Numbered from the stretch's first letter, positions 1 through 8,287 are shown. The stretch is 52,132 bases of DNA from Roseovarius pacificus (GCF_900142665.1 NZ_FRBR01000019.1:1-52132); one strand, 5' to 3'. Program-made: numbers and translations. Notes: a model not told the origin generated them from the letters alone.

Positions 1-22
1 CAAAGTCCGTCTGCTCAAGATC

Positions 23-106
23 GCCTCCCGTTTTTGATCTTGAATCAAACGGAGGCTGATTTGGGAATCCCCTAAATGCAGACGCCGCCTAGGGTCAGGA
101 CCCTAG
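23..106 (-). terminator. Inverted repeats just beyond fabI
   Basis: Two inverted repeats lie at and beyond the fabI stop. CTAGGGTC (89-96) pairs with GACCCTAG (99-106) around a two-base loop and overlaps the stop codon. A longer imperfect stem pairs GCCTCC-type sequence at 23-31 with the complement at 47-56. Neither is followed by a clear T-run on the minus strand, so termination is only an inference from position and structure. Confidence 0.3.
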
Positions 107-894
107 AGGTTTTCGGCCTGCGGCATGCCCAGAACGTGATAGCCGCCATCGACATGGATCACCTCGCCCGAGGTGAAGGCCCCGGCATCGGAGGCCAGGT
201 ACACCGCCGTGCCGCCGATCGATTCCAGTGTCGCGTTCGAGCGCAGCGGCGCGTTGACATCGGTATGCTTGTAGGTCTTGCGCGCACCGCCGATGGCCGC
301 CCCGGCAAGGGTTTTCATCGGACCGGGCGAAATGGCGTTCACGCGGATACCGTCGGGGCCCAGATCGTTGGCCAGATAGCGCGTGGCCGATTCCAGCGCC
401 GCCTTGGCCACGCCCATCACGTTGTAGTTCGGCACAACCTTGTTCGAGCCCTGATAGGTCATCGTCAGCAGCGTGCCCCCGTTTTCCTTCATCATCGGAT
501 AGGCGCGGCGCGCCACGTCGATGAAGGAATAGGCAGAGATTTCAAGGCTGTGCTTGAAGTTCTTGCGGCTGGTATTGATGAACCGCCCGGTCAGTTCCGA
601 TTTGTCGGAATAGGCGATGGCGTGCACCAGGAAATCAATCGTCGGCCAGGTTTGCGCCAGTTGCGCGAAGGCCGCATCAAGCGAGTCGTCGTCCGTCACG
701 TCGACATCCAGCAACAGTTTCGAGCCAAGGCTTTCGGCCAGCGGCTGAACCCGCTTGCCGAAGGCGTCACCCTGATAGGTAAAGGCCAGTTCGGCCCCGG
801 CCTCGTGCATCGCCTTGGCGATGCCCCACGCGATGGAGCGGTCATTGGCCACCCCCATGATCAGGCCACGCTTGCCTTGCATCGAATTGCTCAT
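103..894 (-). CDS. fabI: Enoyl-ACP reductase (NADH) FabI
   Basis: FabI reduces trans-2-enoyl-ACP to acyl-ACP, the last step of each fatty-acid elongation cycle, in the cytoplasm. The 263-residue protein has the usual FabI length. It carries the nucleotide-binding segment GVANDRSIAWGIA near residue 14, Tyr147, and the catalytic Tyr157/Lys164 pair in YNVMGVAK, matching Tyr146, Tyr156 and Lys163 of E. coli FabI. It is the third gene of a minus-strand run fabA-fabB-fabI with only 6 bp between fabB and fabI, so co-transcription is likely. No good Shine-Dalgarno precedes the ATG, consistent with translational coupling to fabB. This enzyme type is the target of triclosan-like inhibitors. The call is firm. 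Confidence 0.97.
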   Translation of the reverse strand: MSNSMQGKRGLIMGVANDRSIAWGIAKAMHEAGAELAFTYQGDAFGKRVQPLAESLGSKLLLDVDVTDDDSLDAAFAQLAQTWPTIDFLVHAIAYSDKSELTGRFINTSRKNFKHSLEISAYSFIDVARRAYPMMKENGGTLLTMTYQGSNKVVPNYNVMGVAKAALESATRYLANDLGPDGIRVNAISPGPMKTLAGAAIGGARKTYKHTDVNAPLRSNATLESIGGTAVYLASDAGAFTSGEVIHVDGGYHVLGMPQAENL

Positions 895-900
895 GTCAAT

Positions 901-2130
901 TTATCCATGGTATTTGCTGAGTAGCATTGATCCGTTGGTGCCGCCAAAACCAAAGCTGTTGGTCATCACCGTATCCAGCCCGGCATTGTCGACGCGGGCG
1001 GTGGCGATTTCGCCGTCGCGAATGGCCGGGTCCAGCGTTTCGACATTGATCGACGGGATGATGAAATCGTTGTCCAGCGCCAGCAGGCAATAGATCGCCT
1101 CTTGCGCGCCGGTGGCGCCCTGGCTGTGGCCGGTCATCGACTTGGTGGAACTGATCGGCGGGGTGTTACCCTCGCCGAAGATGCGGCGCACGGCCTCGAC
1201 CTCGCCCACGTCGCCCACGGGCGTCGAGGTGCCATGCGCGTTGATGTAGCCGACCTTGCGATCCTCGGGCAGCGTGGACAGCGCGAGGCGCATGGCGCGC
1301 TCGCCGCCCTCGCCCGAGGGCGCGACCATGTCGTGCCCGTCGGAGGTGGCGGCATAGCCGGTCACCTCGGCATAGATTTTCGCACCGCGGGCCAGCGCGT
1401 GATCCAGCTCTTCCAGCACGACGATGCCGCCGCCGCCGGAAATCACGAACCCGTCGCGGTTGGCGTCGAAAGCGCGGCTGGCCTTGTCGGGGGTGTCGTT
1501 AAATTTGCTGGACATCGCGCCCATCGCGTCGAACAGGCAGGACAGGGTCCAGTCCAGTTCCTCGCCGCCGCCGGCGAACATCACGTCCTGCTTGCCCATC
1601 ATGATCTGCTCGGCGGCGTTGCCGATGCAGTGCAGCGAGGTCGAACAGGCCGAGGTGATCGAATAGTTGATGCCCTTGATCCTGTAGGCCGTGCTGAGGT
1701 TGGCCGAAATCGTGGACGACATGCATTTGGGCACGGCGAAAGGCCCGATGCGTTTCGGGCTGCCCTTTTCCAGCACCGTCTGGTGCGCGGCCAGCATGGC
1801 CGAGGTGGACGGCCCGCCCGACCCGGCGACAAGCCCGGTGCGCGGATTGACGACATCGCTCTCCTCGAGCCCCGCATCGGCGATGGCCTGCCCCATGGCG
1901 ATATGGGCATAGGCCGCGCCCGGCCCCATGAAGCGCAGGGTGCGTTTGTCGACATGCTCGGCCACGTCGATCCTGAGCGTTCCGGCCACCTGCGAGCGGA
2001 AGCCGTGCTCCTTCATTTCCTCACAGCCCGTGATACCGGATGTCCCGGCCCTGAGCGACGCAAGAACCTCTTCGGCGGAATTGCCAATGCTGGAGACGAC
2101 CCCCAGACCTGTGACGACGACGCGACGCAT
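901..2130 (-). CDS. fabB: 3-oxoacyl-ACP synthase I FabB
   Basis: FabB is the beta-ketoacyl-ACP synthase that elongates unsaturated intermediates made by FabA. The 409-residue product has the KAS catalytic triad: Cys162 in SACSTSLHCIG, His299 in NAHGTSTPVGD and His335 in GHSQGATG, the expected spacing for KAS I. The start was placed at the ATG at 2130. A GTG nine bases upstream is in frame, but it overlaps the AAGGAG ribosome-binding site, which sits 8 bases before the ATG. The N-terminus MRRVVVTGLGVVSSIG then matches the family. The gene lies 30 bp downstream of fabA on the same strand, the usual fabA-fabB pairing for anaerobic-type unsaturated fatty-acid synthesis. Confidence 0.96.
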   Translation of the reverse strand: MRRVVVTGLGVVSSIGNSAEEVLASLRAGTSGITGCEEMKEHGFRSQVAGTLRIDVAEHVDKRTLRFMGPGAAYAHIAMGQAIADAGLEESDVVNPRTGLVAGSGGPSTSAMLAAHQTVLEKGSPKRIGPFAVPKCMSSTISANLSTAYRIKGINYSITSACSTSLHCIGNAAEQIMMGKQDVMFAGGGEELDWTLSCLFDAMGAMSSKFNDTPDKASRAFDANRDGFVISGGGGIVVLEELDHALARGAKIYAEVTGYAATSDGHDMVAPSGEGGERAMRLALSTLPEDRKVGYINAHGTSTPVGDVGEVEAVRRIFGEGNTPPISSTKSMTGHSQGATGAQEAIYCLLALDNDFIIPSINVETLDPAIRDGEIATARVDNAGLDTVMTNSFGFGGTNGSMLLSKYHG

Positions 2131-2160
2131 GTTGCGCACTCCTTGCTTTCCCGTTTGGCT

Positions 2161-2670
2161 TCAGCTTTCCGACAGCGCGACCTTCATGTCCTTGACCTGA
2201 TAGATCAATTCTCCATCGGCCTCGACACGTCCGTCGGCCACGCCCATGGTGAGGCGCCGAGTTTGCACGGCTTTCGTGAAATCCACGTAATAGGTCAGCA
2301 TCTTGCGGTCGGGGCGGACCATGCCGGTCAGCTTGACCTCGCCGACACCGAGCGCATAGCCGCGCCCCTGCCAGCCGCGCCAGCCCAGGTTGAAGCCGGT
2401 CAGTTGCCACAGCCCGTCGAGCCCCAGGCAGCCCGGCATGATCGGGTTGCCGGGAAAGTGGCATTTGAAAAACCACAGGTCGGGGGTGATGTCGAACTCG
2501 GCCACCACATGGCCCTTGCCGTGCGGGCCGCCATCGCCGGAAATGTCGGTGATGCGGTCCATCATCAGCATCGGCGGTTCGGGAAGTTGAGCGTTGCCGG
2601 GGCCGAACAATTCGCCCCGTGCGCATTTCAGCAGGTCGTCGCGGTCGAAACTGCTTGGATAGTCGGCCAT
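2161..2670 (-). CDS. fabA: 3-hydroxydecanoyl-ACP dehydratase/isomerase FabA
   Basis: FabA dehydrates 3-hydroxydecanoyl-ACP and isomerises trans-2- to cis-3-decenoyl-ACP, the branch point to unsaturated fatty acids. The 169-residue length is typical. His71 in [12 protein letters not shown] and Asp85 in LGLDGLWQL are the hot-dog catalytic pair, equivalent to His70/Asp84 in E. coli. It is the first gene of the fabA-fabB-fabI run and is transcribed divergently from irr across about 175 bp. An AAAGGGG-type ribosome-binding site lies 9-10 bases before the ATG. The pairing of fabA with irr suggests shared intergenic control but does not prove iron regulation of fatty-acid synthesis. Confidence 0.97.
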   Translation of the reverse strand: MADYPSSFDRDDLLKCARGELFGPGNAQLPEPPMLMMDRITDISGDGGPHGKGHVVAEFDITPDLWFFKCHFPGNPIMPGCLGLDGLWQLTGFNLGWRGWQGRGYALGVGEVKLTGMVRPDRKMLTYYVDFTKAVQTRRLTMGVADGRVEADGELIYQVKDMKVALSES

Positions 2671-2687
2671 GCAGGCGGCCCCTTTCG

Positions 2688-2697
2688 TGAATATTCA
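2688..2697. promoter_or_regulatory. Ten-bp palindrome upstream of fabA
   Basis: TGAATATTCA is a perfect palindrome 18 bp upstream of the fabA start. Its place in the 5' leader makes it a possible operator. No regulator can be assigned from sequence alone, and a 10-bp palindrome could be chance. Confidence 0.25.
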
Positions 2698-2787
2698 AAA
2701 CTGGTTGGCAACCCTGTATCACCCCCCCAAACCCCCTTGCAAGCATGTCGGACCGCGCCCGCGCCGGAGCGGCAATATGAAATTTGT

Positions 2788-2832
2788 TTGAAATCATGTG
2801 CCTCTGCACACTATATTAGCAGGTAGCACCTG
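2788..2832 (+). promoter_or_regulatory. Probable irr promoter with operator-like palindrome
   Basis: TTGAAA (2788-2793) and TATATT (2812-2817) are separated by 18 bp, a good sigma-70-type promoter reading toward irr. A CAGGT-AGC-ACCTG inverted repeat (2820-2832) sits right after the -10 box, where transcription should begin. That position is typical of a repressor site. It does not match an obvious iron-control-element consensus by eye, so the ligand is unknown. Confidence 0.5.
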
Positions 2833-2845
2833 AATTGAGGCCAAA

Positions 2846-3265
2846 ATGCACGCGCACGGACAAAACCGAGAAACCGACTGGCTGACCAGGGCCGGGCTGC
2901 GCCCGACCCGTCAGCGTGTCGCTCTGGCCGAAATGCTGGTGGGAGACGGGCAGCATCGCCACGTCACCGCCGAAAGCCTGTTCGCCGAGGCGCACAAGCG
3001 CGGCGACAGCGTATCGCTGGCCACGGTTTACAACACGCTGCGCGCCTTTTGCGAGGCCGGGCTGATTCAGGAAGTGACGGTCGACGGATCGAAAAGCTAT
3101 TTCGACACCAACACCCACGATCACCCGCATTTCTTCTGGGAAGACGAGAACCGGCTGAGCGACGCCCCCGCCGAGGAGCTGGAAATCACCCGCCTGCCCG
3201 AAGCGCCCGAGGGGGCCGAGATCGCATCCGTGGATGTGGTGATCCGCCTGCGCCGCAAGGGCTGA
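2846..3265 (+). CDS. irr: Fur-family iron response regulator Irr
   Basis: Irr is an alphaproteobacterial Fur homologue that represses or activates iron- and haem-related genes when iron is scarce. The 139-residue protein has a winged-helix DNA-binding half (RPTRQRVALAEML near residue 19, then SLATVYNTLRAF) and a dimerisation half with the histidine-rich THDHPHFFWED segment around residue 95. In Irr this segment takes the place of the Fur metal site. No CxxC zinc pair is seen, which favours Irr over Fur, Zur or PerR. A GAGG ribosome-binding site lies 5 bases before the ATG at 2846. The gene is divergent from fabA, a neighbourhood I know from Rhodobacterales and rhizobia. Confidence 0.88.
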   Translation: MHAHGQNRETDWLTRAGLRPTRQRVALAEMLVGDGQHRHVTAESLFAEAHKRGDSVSLATVYNTLRAFCEAGLIQEVTVDGSKSYFDTNTHDHPHFFWEDENRLSDAPAEELEITRLPEAPEGAEIASVDVVIRLRRKG

Positions 3266-3338
3266 GGCCATGTGCCGCGCCATTCAGGGGGCCTGACACG
3301 CGGCGCGGCCCCGACCATCCCCGACAAAGGAAGTGCCC

Positions 3339-4328
3339 ATGCGCGCGATAGCCTATGACCGGTTCGGCCCGGCCTCAGATGTCCTGACCCTGACCCGGAT
3401 CGAGCCGCCCGCCCCCGCCGCGGGCGAGGTTCTGGTGCGGCTGGCATGGTCGGGCGTGAACCCGTCCGACGCCAAGGCCCGCGCCGGAATTCGCCCCGGT
3501 GTGACAAAACCGCCCTTCCCGCAGATCGTCCCCCATTCCGATGGCGCGGGCGTGATCGAAGCCGTCGGCGCGGGGGTGGATGCCGCCCGTATCGGCGAAC
3601 GGGTCTGGATCTGGAACGGGCAATGGCAGCGCGCCTGTGGCACCGCCGCCGAATATATCGCCCTGCCCCAGGCGCAGGCCGTGCCCCTGCCGGACGGCGT
3701 GGACCTTGCCACCGGCGCGGTCCTCGGTATTCCGGGGCTGACCGCCTGCCAGACGGTGTTTGGCGGGGGCGACGTGGCCGGGCAGACCCTGTTGATTTCC
3801 GGCGGTGCGGGCGCGGTGGGGCATATTGCGGTGCAACTGGCCCGGTGGGGCGGCGCGACGGTGATCGCCACCTGCTCGAAAGGGGCGGAGGCGCGGGTGC
3901 GCGCCGCGGGGGCCGATCATGTGCTGGAGTATCGCGATCCCGACCTGACGGCCCGGATCATGGAGATCACCGGCGGGCGCGGTGTCGATCGGGCGGTCGA
4001 GGTGGAATTCGGCGAAAACATCGCGGTCCTGCCCGAGATCGTGGCCCCTCTGGGAACGATTGCGGTCTACGGATCGGGCAAGCAGATGGCCCCGACCCTG
4101 CCCTTTGGCGCCTATCTGTTCAAGGCGCTGAAAATCGACATCACGCTGATCTACATCCTGCCCGACGCCGCGCGGGACGCCGCCATTGCGACATTGCACA
4201 AGACCCTGCAAGACGGCGCGTTGCGCCCGGAAATCGGTGCGCGCTATGCGCTGGCCGACTGCGCCGAAGCGCATGAGGCGGTAATGACGCCGGGACGCAC
4301 CGGGGCGGTTTTGCTGGAGATCGGTTAA
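3339..4328 (+). CDS. NADPH:quinone oxidoreductase-like MDR protein
   Basis: This is a zinc-independent medium-chain dehydrogenase/reductase, likely using NADPH to reduce quinones or similar electrophiles in the cytoplasm. The protein, about 329 residues, has an N-terminal GroES-like domain (VLVRLAWSGVNPSD) and a Rossmann domain beginning with ISGGAGAVGHIAVQLA around residue 150. The cysteines and histidines that bind zinc in alcohol dehydrogenases are absent. The start was set at ATG 3339 because AAAGGAA sits 7 bases before it, while an upstream in-frame GTG touches that ribosome-binding site. It follows irr by 73 bp on the same strand, but a shared promoter is not evident. The physiological substrate is unknown. 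Confidence 0.85.
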   Translation: MRAIAYDRFGPASDVLTLTRIEPPAPAAGEVLVRLAWSGVNPSDAKARAGIRPGVTKPPFPQIVPHSDGAGVIEAVGAGVDAARIGERVWIWNGQWQRACGTAAEYIALPQAQAVPLPDGVDLATGAVLGIPGLTACQTVFGGGDVAGQTLLISGGAGAVGHIAVQLARWGGATVIATCSKGAEARVRAAGADHVLEYRDPDLTARIMEITGGRGVDRAVEVEFGENIAVLPEIVAPLGTIAVYGSGKQMAPTLPFGAYLFKALKIDITLIYILPDAARDAAIATLHKTLQDGALRPEIGARYALADCAEAHEAVMTPGRTGAVLLEIG

Positions 4329-4347
4329 AGAATTGAACGCGCGGGGC

Positions 4348-4367
4348 GGTGCGCATGAATGCGCACC
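4348..4367. repeat. REP-like intergenic palindrome
   Basis: GGTGCGCAT and ATGCGCACC form a perfect 9-bp stem around a two-base loop. It lies in the 48-bp gap between two convergent genes. The context CGTAGGGTGCGCATTCATGC on the other strand resembles dispersed REP-type palindromes found in many proteobacteria (recalled, not searched). It could serve as a bidirectional transcription stop. Confidence 0.5.
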
Positions 4368-4376
4368 CTACGGGGG

Positions 4377-4988
4377 TCACTCTGGCGGCGATATTCCCGA
4401 CAACCCGGCCTGCGTGATCTGCTTGCGCGAGGCTTGCAACCCCGCGCCGAAGCCTTCGGCATCGCCGTAATCGACGAATTGCGCGTAATAGGCGTGATGC
4501 GCCCCGACGCGGGCGGCGTGTTTGATGGGGCACCAATAGGCCTCGGTCCGGCCCGCGACCTCCTGAACATAGCCGATCAGCCCGTTGCAATAGCCGCAAT
4601 AGATGCAGTTCAGCTTTTGCAGCCCGTTGAGATAGGCCAGGTGGTGGCGGTCGATGCGGATGAAATCGGCGCGCTTCACCCGTGCGATCCCGTAGACGGG
4701 AAAACAGATGCGCTGATAGAGCGTGACGAACAGATCGAGCAGCACGAAGGGCAGGATCAGGCTGTAGATCACCGGGGCGGTCAGAACCACCATCGGCCGC
4801 GTCTGGCGCAGGAATGTGCCAAGGCGCACGCGAAATTCGCGGTGATGGCGGCGAATCTCGGATTCGAACACCACGCGGTCATTTTCCAGCCGATAGCGAA
4901 ACTGGGCGCGGCGGCGGGTGAATTCCTGTTCCAGCTCGTCCTGAAGAACGCGGATACGGGCAAGCAGCTTTTCGGTGGCTGTGGGCAT
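4377..4988 (-). CDS. Conserved membrane-associated protein, function unknown
   Basis: I do not recognise a characterised function. The 203-residue protein starts with a charged, probably coiled-coil stretch (residues 1-60, rich in Glu/Arg), followed by one or two hydrophobic segments at about 66-100 (PMVVLTAPVIYSLILPFVLL). The C-terminal half is cytoplasmic-looking, with CIYCGYCNG near residue 129, a CxxCxxC-like cluster that might bind metal, and a further WCPIKHA segment. A GGAG ribosome-binding site lies 7 bases before the ATG. It is convergent with the quinone oxidoreductase gene and upstream of no obvious operon partner. The Cys cluster suggests a metal or redox role, but this is inference. 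Confidence 0.75.
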   Translation of the reverse strand: MPTATEKLLARIRVLQDELEQEFTRRRAQFRYRLENDRVVFESEIRRHHREFRVRLGTFLRQTRPMVVLTAPVIYSLILPFVLLDLFVTLYQRICFPVYGIARVKRADFIRIDRHHLAYLNGLQKLNCIYCGYCNGLIGYVQEVAGRTEAYWCPIKHAARVGAHHAYYAQFVDYGDAEGFGAGLQASRKQITQAGLSGISPPE

Positions 4989-5099
4989 GGGCAGGCTCCG
5001 GCGGTTGACCGGGCCAGCCTACTGCCTGCGGCGCAAAAGAAAAGCGCGCGCGGGAAACCCCGGCGCGCGCTTGAACATCGCTTGCGAAAGCGTAATGGC

Positions 5100-5528
5100 T
5101 TACGCGATTTCGACCAGTTCGATGGCGAAGGTCAGGTCCTTGCCGGCCAGCGGGTGGTTGGCGTCGAGCGTCACCTGGTCTTCGGTCACTTCGACCACCG
5201 TCACCGGCATCACCTGGCCTTGCGGGGTCTGCACCTGCAATTGCGTGCCCAGATCCAGCGGAATGTCGGCGGGGATGTCGGCGCGGGGCACGGCCTGCTG
5301 GGCGTTGGGATCGGGCTGGCCATAGGCTTCGTCCGCGGGAACCTCGACGGTTTTCCTGTCGCCGACGGTCATGCCGGGCATCGCCTTGTCGAGGCCGGGG
5401 ATGATCTGGCCCGAGCCGACGGTGAATTCCAGCGGGTCGCGGCCTTCGCTGCTGTCGAAGGTGGCGCCGTCTGCCAGCGTACCGGTATAGTGAATGCGGA
5501 CGGTATCGCCCTCTTTGACTTGCGTCAT
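5100..5528 (-). CDS. FKBP-type peptidyl-prolyl isomerase, SlyD-like
   Basis: This enzyme catalyses cis-trans isomerisation of Xaa-Pro bonds and may act as a folding chaperone. The product, about 142 residues, has the FKBP fold split by an insert-in-flap domain: VRIHYTGTLADG and FDSSEGRDPLEFTVG at the front, PGLDKAMPGMTVGD in the active region, a flap domain near residues 70-120, and NHPLAGKDLTFAIEL at the end, which is diagnostic of the SlyD group. The His/Cys-rich nickel-binding tail of E. coli SlyD is missing. The start was placed at ATG 5528, giving MTQVKEGDTV, because the longer frame begins with a TTG and adds sequence unlike the family. It appears to be a single-gene unit. Confidence 0.92.
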   Translation of the reverse strand: MTQVKEGDTVRIHYTGTLADGATFDSSEGRDPLEFTVGSGQIIPGLDKAMPGMTVGDRKTVEVPADEAYGQPDPNAQQAVPRADIPADIPLDLGTQLQVQTPQGQVMPVTVVEVTEDQVTLDANHPLAGKDLTFAIELVEIA

Positions 5529-5729
5529 GCGTTTTCCAATCTGTTTTGAAGGGGGATGAGTTTGCAAGGCCGCGCGCAGCGCGGGTGCTTGATGCGTATC
5601 GGGACCAAACGTAGTGATTCACGCGCGCGATTGCAAACCATCTGCCGCCCTGCCCCGCACGGGCGCGCGACGGGGCTTTCGGCGGGGGGCGATCCGTGCA
5701 AGGGTCACGCCAGACAGCCGGAGGGGATC

Positions 5730-6416
5730 ATGCCGATCACGACCTGTATTTTCGACGCCTATGGAACCCTGTTCGACGTGGCCGCCGCCGCGCGGATCGC
5801 CGCCGAAGAACCGGGGCGCGCGCGTTTCGCCGAACACTGGCCGCAGATTGCCGAGCACTGGCGGCAGAAACAGCTGCAATATACGTGGCTGCGCGCGGTG
5901 ATGGGCCAGCACACCGATTTCTGGACCGTCACGCAGGACGGGCTGGACTGGGCGCTGGAGGCCAGCGGGATGGAGGGCGACCCGGACCTGCGCGAGCGCC
6001 TGTTGCAGCTTTACTGGGAACTGGCCGCTTTTCCCGAGGTGCCGAAGATGCTGCATGCGCTGAAGGCGCAGGGCAAGGCCACCGCGATCCTGTCGAACGG
6101 ATCGCCCGCAATGCTGGAGGGGGCGGTTGCCTCGGCCGGGGTGGGCGATGTGCTGGACGATGTGCTGTCGGTGGAAAGCGTGGGCGTCTTCAAGCCCGCC
6201 AGCGTGGTCTACGATCTGGTGGGCGAGCGGTTCGGCTGCGCGCCGGACGAGGTGTTGTTCGTGTCCTCGAACGGCTGGGACGCCGCAGCGGCGGCGGGCT
6301 ATGGGTTCACCACGGCCTGGGTCAATCGCGCGGGCGATCCGGTGGACCGCCTGCCCGCGCGCCCGCATCACGTGTTGCGCGACCTGACCGGCATTCCGGC
6401 ACTTGCAGAGGGATAG
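5730..6416 (+). CDS. Haloacid dehalogenase, type II (HAD superfamily)
   Basis: The 228-residue protein matches L-2-haloacid dehalogenases, which hydrolyse 2-haloacids to 2-hydroxyacids through an aspartyl ester. Motif I is FDAYGTLFD with nucleophile Asp9. Motif II is the serine of ILSNGSP, the motif III lysine lies in FKPASVVYD, and VSSNGWDAAAA carries the Ser-Ser-Asn and the late Asp typical of this subgroup. A GAGGGG ribosome-binding site lies just before the ATG at 5730. The stop is 3 bp before the next hydrolase gene, so it is the first gene of a three-gene operon with that hydrolase and the dehydratase. HAD specificity is hard to predict, so phosphatase activity remains possible. Confidence 0.85.
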   Translation: MPITTCIFDAYGTLFDVAAAARIAAEEPGRARFAEHWPQIAEHWRQKQLQYTWLRAVMGQHTDFWTVTQDGLDWALEASGMEGDPDLRERLLQLYWELAAFPEVPKMLHALKAQGKATAILSNGSPAMLEGAVASAGVGDVLDDVLSVESVGVFKPASVVYDLVGERFGCAPDEVLFVSSNGWDAAAAAGYGFTTAWVNRAGDPVDRLPARPHHVLRDLTGIPALAEG

Positions 6417-6419
6417 ACC

Positions 6420-7253
6420 ATGCCACGTTTCACCACATCCGACGGGCTGAGCCTGTATTACGAGGATCAGGGCGCAGGCCGTCCGGTCCTGTGCCTTGCG
6501 GGGCTGACGCGCAATGCCCGCGATTTCGATTTCGTCGCGCCGCATCTGGGGGATCTGCGCCTGTTGCGGCTGGATTATCGCGGGCGGGGGCAATCGGATC
6601 ATGACCCAGAGTTCATGAATTATTCGATCCTGCGCGAGGCACAGGACGTGATCGAATTGCTGGATCATCTGGGGCTGGACCGGGTGACGATCCTTGGCAC
6701 CTCGCGCGGGGGGCTGATTGCCATGGCGCTGGCGGCGGGTCATGGCGACAGGCTGCAAGGCGTCGTGCTGAACGATATCGGCCCCGAGGTCACGCCCAAC
6801 GGGCTGGAGCGGATCATGGACTATGTCGGCAAGCCGCCCAATGCCCCGACGCTGGACGAGGCCGCACAGGCGCTGAAGGCTGTCAGTGAGGCGCAGTTTC
6901 CCGGTGTGCCGTTGACGCGCTGGCGCGCGCAGGCCGGGGCGATGTTCGAGGAACAGCCGGGCGGCGGTCTGGCGTTGCGATACGATCCCAAACTGCGCGA
7001 TGCGCTGATCGGTCAGGCGGGCGTGGGCGAGGCCCCGGACCTGTGGCTGTTGTTCGATGCACTGAAGGAGGTGCCGCTGGCGGTGATCCGGGGGGCAAAC
7101 TCGGACCTGCTGAGCGCTGAAACGGTGGAGCGGATGGCGGAGCGGCATCCGGGGCTGATTTGCGCCACGGTGCCCGACCGCGGCCATGTGCCGTTTCTGG
7201 ACGAGCCCGAGGCGCTGAAGGCGATCCGCGACTTGCTGGAGGTATCGCAATGA
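6420..7253 (+). CDS. Alpha/beta hydrolase
   Basis: A 277-residue serine hydrolase of unknown substrate. The N-terminal strand and oxyanion region are VLCLAGLTRNARDF. The nucleophile elbow is GTSRGG with Ser95. A lid domain follows at about 120-200, and the catalytic His lies in DRGHVPFLDEP near the C-terminus. The gene starts 3 bp after the HAD gene and overlaps the next gene by an ATGA junction, so the three are translated together. Its partners (a dehalogenase and a threonine-dehydratase-like enzyme) suggest small organic-acid metabolism, but they do not fix the reaction. Confidence 0.87.
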   Translation: MPRFTTSDGLSLYYEDQGAGRPVLCLAGLTRNARDFDFVAPHLGDLRLLRLDYRGRGQSDHDPEFMNYSILREAQDVIELLDHLGLDRVTILGTSRGGLIAMALAAGHGDRLQGVVLNDIGPEVTPNGLERIMDYVGKPPNAPTLDEAAQALKAVSEAQFPGVPLTRWRAQAGAMFEEQPGGGLALRYDPKLRDALIGQAGVGEAPDLWLLFDALKEVPLAVIRGANSDLLSAETVERMAERHPGLICATVPDRGHVPFLDEPEALKAIRDLLEVSQ

Positions 7254-8230
7254 GTGACATTACCATGATCCGCGCGGCGGCAGAGCGGCTGAAGGGCCAT
7301 GCCCGGCGCACGCCGCTGTTGTCCTCGCCCTTTCTGGACGAGATCGCGGGCCGCCGGGTGCTGGTGAAGCCCGAATGCCTGCAACATACCGGCAGCTTCA
7401 AGTATCGCGGCGGGCGCTCGGCGGTGTCGGCGCTGGACCCGGAGGTCCGGGCGCGCGGCGTGATCGCCTTTTCCAGCGGCAACCATGCGCAGGGCGTGGC
7501 GCTGGCGGCGCGGGAATTCGGCGTGCCTGCGGTGATCATCATGCCCGCCGATGCGCCACAGATGAAGATCGACAACACCCGTGCGCTCGGGGCCGAGGTG
7601 GTGCTGTATGACCGGGTGGGCGGCGAAAACCGCGAGAAGATCGGCGACCGGCTGACCGCCGAGCGCGGGCTGACCCTGATCCGGCCCTATGACGAGCCGC
7701 AGGTGATCGCCGGGCAAGGCACCTGCGGGCTGGAGATTGCCGAACAGGCCCGCGCCGAAGGGGTGGAGCGCGCCGATGTGCTGATCTGTTGCGGCGGTGG
7801 CGGGCTGACCTCGGGGATCGCGCTGGCGCTGGAGGCCGAGGCGCCGGGGCTGCGTGCGCGCCCCTGCGAACCGGAAGAGTTCGACGATGCCGCGCGCTCG
7901 CTGGCGGCGGGGCGGATCGTGTCCAATGCGCGCGCCTCGGGCGGGATATGCGACGCCATCGTGACGCCGCAGCCGGGGCAGTTGACCTTTCCGATCATGA
8001 AGCGGCTGTGCGGCCCCGGCCTGATCGTGAGCGAGGACGAGGCGTTGCGCGCCATGAAGCTGGCCTTCGAGCGACTCAAGCTGGTGGCGGAACCGGGTGG
8101 TGCTGTGGCGCTGGCCGCCGCGCTGTTCCGGCGCGACCAGATCGAGGGCGATACGGTGATCTGCACCATCTCGGGCGGGAATGTCGATGCGCCCATGTTC
8201 ATCCGCGCCCTGCAAAGCGACGGGGGGTGA
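7250..8230 (+). CDS. Threonine/serine dehydratase-like PLP enzyme
   Basis: A fold-type II PLP enzyme of 326 residues that probably deaminates L-threonine or L-serine to the 2-oxoacid. Lys51 in HTGSFKYRG forms the Schiff base. SSGNHAQGVALAA binds the substrate carboxylate region, CGGGGLTSG near residue 181 is the phosphate-binding glycine loop, and TISGGNVD closes the active site. There is no C-terminal ACT-like regulatory domain, so it is of the short, catabolic type, as in threonine dehydratase TdcB, serine racemase or hydroxyaspartate dehydratase. The start ATG overlaps the stop of the hydrolase (ATGA at 7250-7253). A 7-bp stem (8232-8238 with 8248-8254) follows the stop at once. Confidence 0.88.
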   Translation: MSDITMIRAAAERLKGHARRTPLLSSPFLDEIAGRRVLVKPECLQHTGSFKYRGGRSAVSALDPEVRARGVIAFSSGNHAQGVALAAREFGVPAVIIMPADAPQMKIDNTRALGAEVVLYDRVGGENREKIGDRLTAERGLTLIRPYDEPQVIAGQGTCGLEIAEQARAEGVERADVLICCGGGGLTSGIALALEAEAPGLRARPCEPEEFDDAARSLAAGRIVSNARASGGICDAIVTPQPGQLTFPIMKRLCGPGLIVSEDEALRAMKLAFERLKLVAEPGGAVALAAALFRRDQIEGDTVICTISGGNVDAPMFIRALQSDGG

Positions 8231-8287
8231 GCGGTGCACCTGACATTTGCACCGTTGAGTGAAGGGCGCACCAGCAGGGGAGCGCCC

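Noticed and set aside
76..924. 282-aa plus-strand reading frame over fabI
   Set aside because: It is the antisense shadow of fabI, with Arg/Gly/His-rich composition and no domain; fabI on the other strand has every catalytic residue.
1102..2826. 574-aa plus-strand frame over fabB and fabA
   Set aside because: A long GC-driven open frame opposite two clearly real genes; no recognisable motif.
5619..7250. 543-aa minus-strand frame opposite the HAD and hydrolase genes
   Set aside because: Antisense shadow of two genes with intact catalytic motifs.
8232..8254. Intrinsic terminator after the dehydratase
   Set aside because: A 7-bp stem is present but there is no T-run; kept only as a note in the gene entry.
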